Assembly: GCF_901709675.1 (NCBI RefSeq)
Contig: NC_051099.1
Span: 620,001 to 684,000 of the forward strand
Direction of reading: 5' to 3'
DNA length: 64,000 nt
Origin: Syngnathus acus
Taxonomy: Eukaryota > Chordata > Actinopteri > Syngnathiformes > Syngnathidae
Both the position numbers and the translations under genes were made by a program. Each line of letters opens with the position of its first letter. The first letter of the stretch is position 1. Below are positions 61,401 to 64,000 of this stretch, piece after piece. A model generated the notes under the pieces. It saw nothing but the letters and a program-made list of their open reading frames with translations. It was not told where the DNA came from and did no database searches.

Positions 61401-62790
61401 AGTCGAGTCCTTGACCCTGCAGGCATGGCAAAAAGAGCCACTTACATGAGAATACAAAGCACTGGGCAAGCCAGCGGGTGTGCATTGCTAAGCATCTCAA
61501 TGGGTAGGAGCAACTACGCAAAAGGAAATTGCCTCTTTATTATGCATTTTTGAGGGCCATCCAGAGCTTTGTGCACATGTAAATTTGGTGCCACAAGTCC
61601 ATCTTTTCAACTCAAGCTTCCCACACAGTGGCATGACAGTATGTCTTGTTAATTATGCTAGTTGGCTGTATGCTTAGCCTCCCTCAGTATGGCTATCAAG
61701 GTTTGGTGTGAGCTGTTTGATCTGGTTACTGGCTTGTTTGGGCGGGGGGGAAGTCGTCCCACAGTTATTGCAGTAGAGAGCATGGCAAACAAAGTCTGTC
61801 CAAGGCCATGAGGGGAGAGACAACCGTGTTGACTGATGCTAACAGAGATGACTGAAAATGTCACTGTCACCTTACTTGGTTGGGCAAACACTTGGCTCCA
61901 CTTGGAATGGGGCTTCTGACTTGGCAACACTTCCTGTATATCAATCAATGCATTTGCATGTGGCTCTTCAATCCCTCTATTGCAGTCGGAGTAGTTACGT
62001 TTTATCTTGAACATGCTAAAAAAAAAAAAAGCGTGCACAAACTTGGACTTCAAATCAGTAAGCTATGTCTGCATTGCAGCAGCAGCAGCAAATAGAAGTG
62101 TGGTGGTATTATTACATCATTCCTTTCAGGTAGAATCAATGATTGCAGTTGTAATTTGTGTCAATGCCTGCCTACACTGCATATTTAGCAGTCAATGGGA
62201 AAGATGGCACTACTGTCATTCTTTGTGCAGAGGAGGATGTGACAACTCGAACTGGGCCTAGTCATATAAATGAGCAAAAGTGACTCCCACCCATGTCACA
62301 TTTCAACGGGGAGCAGATGCTGGTCAGAATCTTCGATCCCTTGGGCCGGTGGGTCGGTCCCCTGGCAGGGCTGCACATGGGCTAATCATATGTCTGATGG
62401 TTGAAGTGTCCTTTTAAATAACATCATTGAAAAAGATTCATCACTTTTGCTTCAGTAATAAAGATGAACATAATAAACTTGTTCTGTTTACAGATGGTAG
62501 TTTTCATGTGTATTGCCAAAAATATAAGCAAACAAATGACATCCCATATAAGAGGAAACCTGAGAGTAACTTTTTTCCCCTATATGTTGATGAATTCAAA
62601 TCCCCTTTTGAATTTTAGATGGGCCGTCGACTTGGGGGAATCATCTAAAAGCTTGTTTGGAAGCTGATGATGTGAGGGAGGCGCATCGGTGCAAACATCA
62701 TCACTCGAACGCAAAATTCAACTTACCATAAGCCAAACTCCAGAATGGACATAAAACCAGTAGGGGGACTAAGGTTAGTCGATACTCCAT
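43078..62790 (-). CDS. robo3: Roundabout homolog 3 (axon guidance receptor, 5 Ig + 3 FN3)
   Basis: Exons on minus: 62790-62727, 60796-60470, 55175-55018, 54856-54736, 54089-53951, 53667-53540, [12-nt microexon 52694-52683], 52375-52251, 51710-51542, 50875-50670, 49553-49472, 49371-49203, 48454-48288, 48216-48095, 48017-47801, 47545-47421, 47352-47169, 47087-46863, 46723-46684, 46546-46407, 46335-46000, 45761-45620, 45557-45342, 45284-45100, 44957-44850, 44701-44543, 44237-44086, 43089-43078. Total 4218 nt, 1405 aa (human ROBO3 about 1386). Robo3 is the axonal receptor controlling midline crossing. Order: signal peptide; Ig1 22-130 ([20 protein letters not shown]); Ig2 to 223; Ig3 to 312; Ig4 to 410 ([14 protein letters not shown]); Ig5 to 506; FN3 x3 to 834; TM about 866-888 ([20 protein letters not shown]). 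Cytoplasmic motifs: [10 protein letters not shown]0-like GPIYSTID about 994; CC1-like TTPYAST about 1013; CC2-like LPPPTPLGE about 1104; [14 protein letters not shown]3-like [12 protein letters not shown] about 1299. Named robo3 rather than robo1/2 by synteny with robo4. Confidence 0.92.
43470..43520. repeat. (GGCT)n / (GGCC)n repeat in the last robo3 intron
   Basis: Interrupted TGGC and GGCC units between the last two robo3 exons. Confidence 0.85.
44035..44085 (-). other. robo3: possible retained-intron C-terminus of robo3
   Basis: Reading through the donor at 44085 keeps the frame open for 16 residues ([16 protein letters not shown]) before a TGA. Splicing instead gives ETR and TAA from the exon at 43089. 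Two alternative C-termini are therefore encoded. Which is used cannot be told from sequence. Confidence 0.45.
51507..51535. repeat. (GT)n microsatellite next to a robo3 exon
   Basis: GT units on plus, reading (CA)n on the transcript just downstream of the donor at 51541. CA repeats near a donor can act as hnRNP L sites; that role is inferred. Confidence 0.85.
52683..52694 (-). CDS. robo3: 12-nt cassette microexon of robo3 (inserts VGSS)
   Basis: On minus, TTGGCTCATCCG lies between acceptor ccatggcag and a strong donor GTGAGT. It is a symmetric phase-1 exon: skipping joins the Ig3 exon (CAT G) directly to the Ig4 exon (TG CCC CCT), and inclusion adds Val-Gly-Ser-Ser in the Ig3-Ig4 linker. It sits in the intron where a conserved 12-nt microexon has been described for mammalian Robo1/Robo2 (my recollection of that literature; the exact residues there were not checked). 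Confidence 0.75.
52741..52797 (-). promoter_or_regulatory. YCAY-rich tract upstream of the robo3 microexon
   Basis: An (ATGG)n/(ATGA)n microsatellite on plus reads as repeated CCAT/TCAT on the robo3 transcript: about fourteen YCAY tetramers ending about 50 nt before the microexon acceptor. YCAY clusters are the NOVA binding motif, and upstream placement generally favours exon skipping. The repeat is certain; the regulatory role is inferred. Confidence 0.5.
53353..53373. repeat. (GGCC)n tetranucleotide repeat
   Basis: Five GGCC/CCGG units in a robo3 intron. Confidence 0.9.
55176..60469. other. robo3 intron 2; no additional gene seen
   Basis: A 5.3 kb intron between Ig1 and Ig2 exons. It contains short simple repeats and open frames without family resemblance. 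Confidence 0.6.
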
Positions 62791-64000
62791 GATACACCGG
62801 AACGTTTCATAGGTTGGGGAAAGAACAAATCCAAGCCTGTTAAATGAAGTCTCCATAAATAGAGTCCAACTCCACAGGTAGCACCATAGCCGCTGCTCTA
62901 ATCAAAATCAGAGTTTCTACATCCCAAGGTAACTTTTCCAACACTCGCGAGCAGCGAACGGTCCAGTACAAGTACAAGTCGCAGGAAGGTCATGACAGAG
63001 CAGCCATCCATTCATCCATCCATCCATCCAGGCAGCCAGGCGGCCAGCAGGCAGCCTGCAGTGCTTCCAGGCAGCGAGTCGTCGACGTTCTCTCGTGTCC
63101 GCTGCCTGAGACAGACTGGCTGGCTGACTGGCTGGCTGGCTGGAGTGATCTCAAAATGCTTACAAGAAAACAAGAGCGTGCGGAAATGGTTTCCGGTATA
63201 ATTTTCAAAATAAAGTGTAATTCCACATGAACATAAAACACTGTCGAATCTTTCTCTTAGCCGGCGAGACGAACGTTCTTTCTATTTTTGTAAACTTTAG
63301 AAAATGTGAATTTTTAAAAGAGACAGTACTTAAGTGCTGTTTTACGTTGAAGACTTGGCCCTCCCTCGCTTTACGTCCAGCACACTTGACTTCTGCTGCT
63401 GCAATTCTTAAAGGGCCAGCTTGCAGAAACACGGAAAGGAAGAACTAACTGCTTGTTGAAACACATTGCGCATCCATCCATCCATTCCTTATCTCCAAGA
63501 GGTTATCTAACAAAAAGAAGAGTTTACGCTGGAATCTGAATGCAAATTTTCATTAAACATGAAGTACCTTGAATGTGGTGCTATTTCTACAAACCATGCA
63601 GTGAAAAAAAATGGTACAGCACTAAGAGACAATAAGACACTCCACACACTGACTGCAAAATGTCACTATTTATCTGCGTGTATGCTTGCCTGCTCTTGAT
63701 GAAAAGCGAAAAGCAATATCACATGTGCCAAGAGATATGGCAAGCTGCAGCCAATGAGTCCTGACACATCAAGAGCCACAATCCTGCATGAAGCAATAAG
63801 GCCAGATTGGCTTTGAGGGCCGTTGAGGGGAGTAAATATTAGGGGTTACACAAAGCTGGTAAACATGAATAAAAATGCAATGGATTGCTCCACACCTGGA
63901 TATCAAACACACTGCAGGCTAAAAATGACTGAACCAGCCATTGCGGACTCTATTTTAGAACAAAAGAGAAATCAGGAAGCAAGCAGAACACCCCAGATGG
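62791..64000. other. robo3 5' UTR, promoter and upstream sequence
   Basis: No gene seen. (CATC)n near 63009-63030 and (TGGC)n near 63115-63142 lie within about 350 bp upstream of the robo3 start codon. The transcription start could not be placed. Confidence 0.45.

Overview
The window is vertebrate nuclear DNA, almost certainly from a ray-finned (teleost) fish. It has short GT-AG introns (two of about 71-72 bp), many di-, tri- and tetranucleotide repeats, a small hAT-type non-autonomous transposon, and a gene set matching the PANX3 / PKNOX2 / TMEM218 / ROBO4 / ROBO3 neighbourhood of human 11q24 in a more compact order. No bacterial, viral, CRISPR or tRNA/rRNA features were seen. Gene names rest on protein motifs recognised by eye plus this synteny; no alignment program was run.

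Layout. (1) 111-3395, minus: panx3, four coding exons, 460 aa, a pannexin channel protein with an unusual hydrophobic C-terminal tail. (2) 5193-13124, minus: pknox2, ten coding exons, 480 aa, a TALE homeodomain factor. Its 14 kb 5' side holds two candidate non-coding exons (16472-16570, 19729-19815) and a probable first exon and promoter with a palindromic CRE near 27.09-27.25 kb. (3) 28670-30542, plus: tmem218, a 115 aa ciliary membrane protein, head-to-head with pknox2. A second, phase-matched copy of its first coding exon lies at 29160-29269. (4) 32623-38309, plus: robo4, about 19 exons and 1047 aa, with 3 Ig, 2 FN3, one membrane segment and a cytoplasmic tail. (5) 43078-62790, minus: robo3, 27 coding exons plus a 12-nt cassette microexon, 1405/1409 aa, with 5 Ig, 3 FN3, one membrane segment and CC0-CC3-like motifs. 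robo4 and robo3 are tail-to-tail paralogues with matching exon lengths over Ig2-Ig3.

How the genes relate. robo3 and robo4 are Roundabout-family guidance receptors (neuronal and endothelial in other vertebrates) and clearly derive from a tandem duplication. robo4 looks like the robo3 ectodomain with the contiguous Ig4-Ig5-FN3-1 exons removed in phase. panx3, pknox2 and tmem218 are unrelated neighbours held by ancient synteny.

I did not find a wholly new gene system. The most interesting signals concern transcript architecture: the robo3 microexon with an adjacent YCAY-rich tract, the duplicated tmem218 first exon, the two possible robo3 C-termini, and a 72-nt stop-free intron inside the pknox2 homeodomain. 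Exon boundaries were placed by hand from GT/AG signals, codon phase and family similarity; each gene's exon sum is a multiple of three, except that one robo4 junction needs a non-obvious acceptor.
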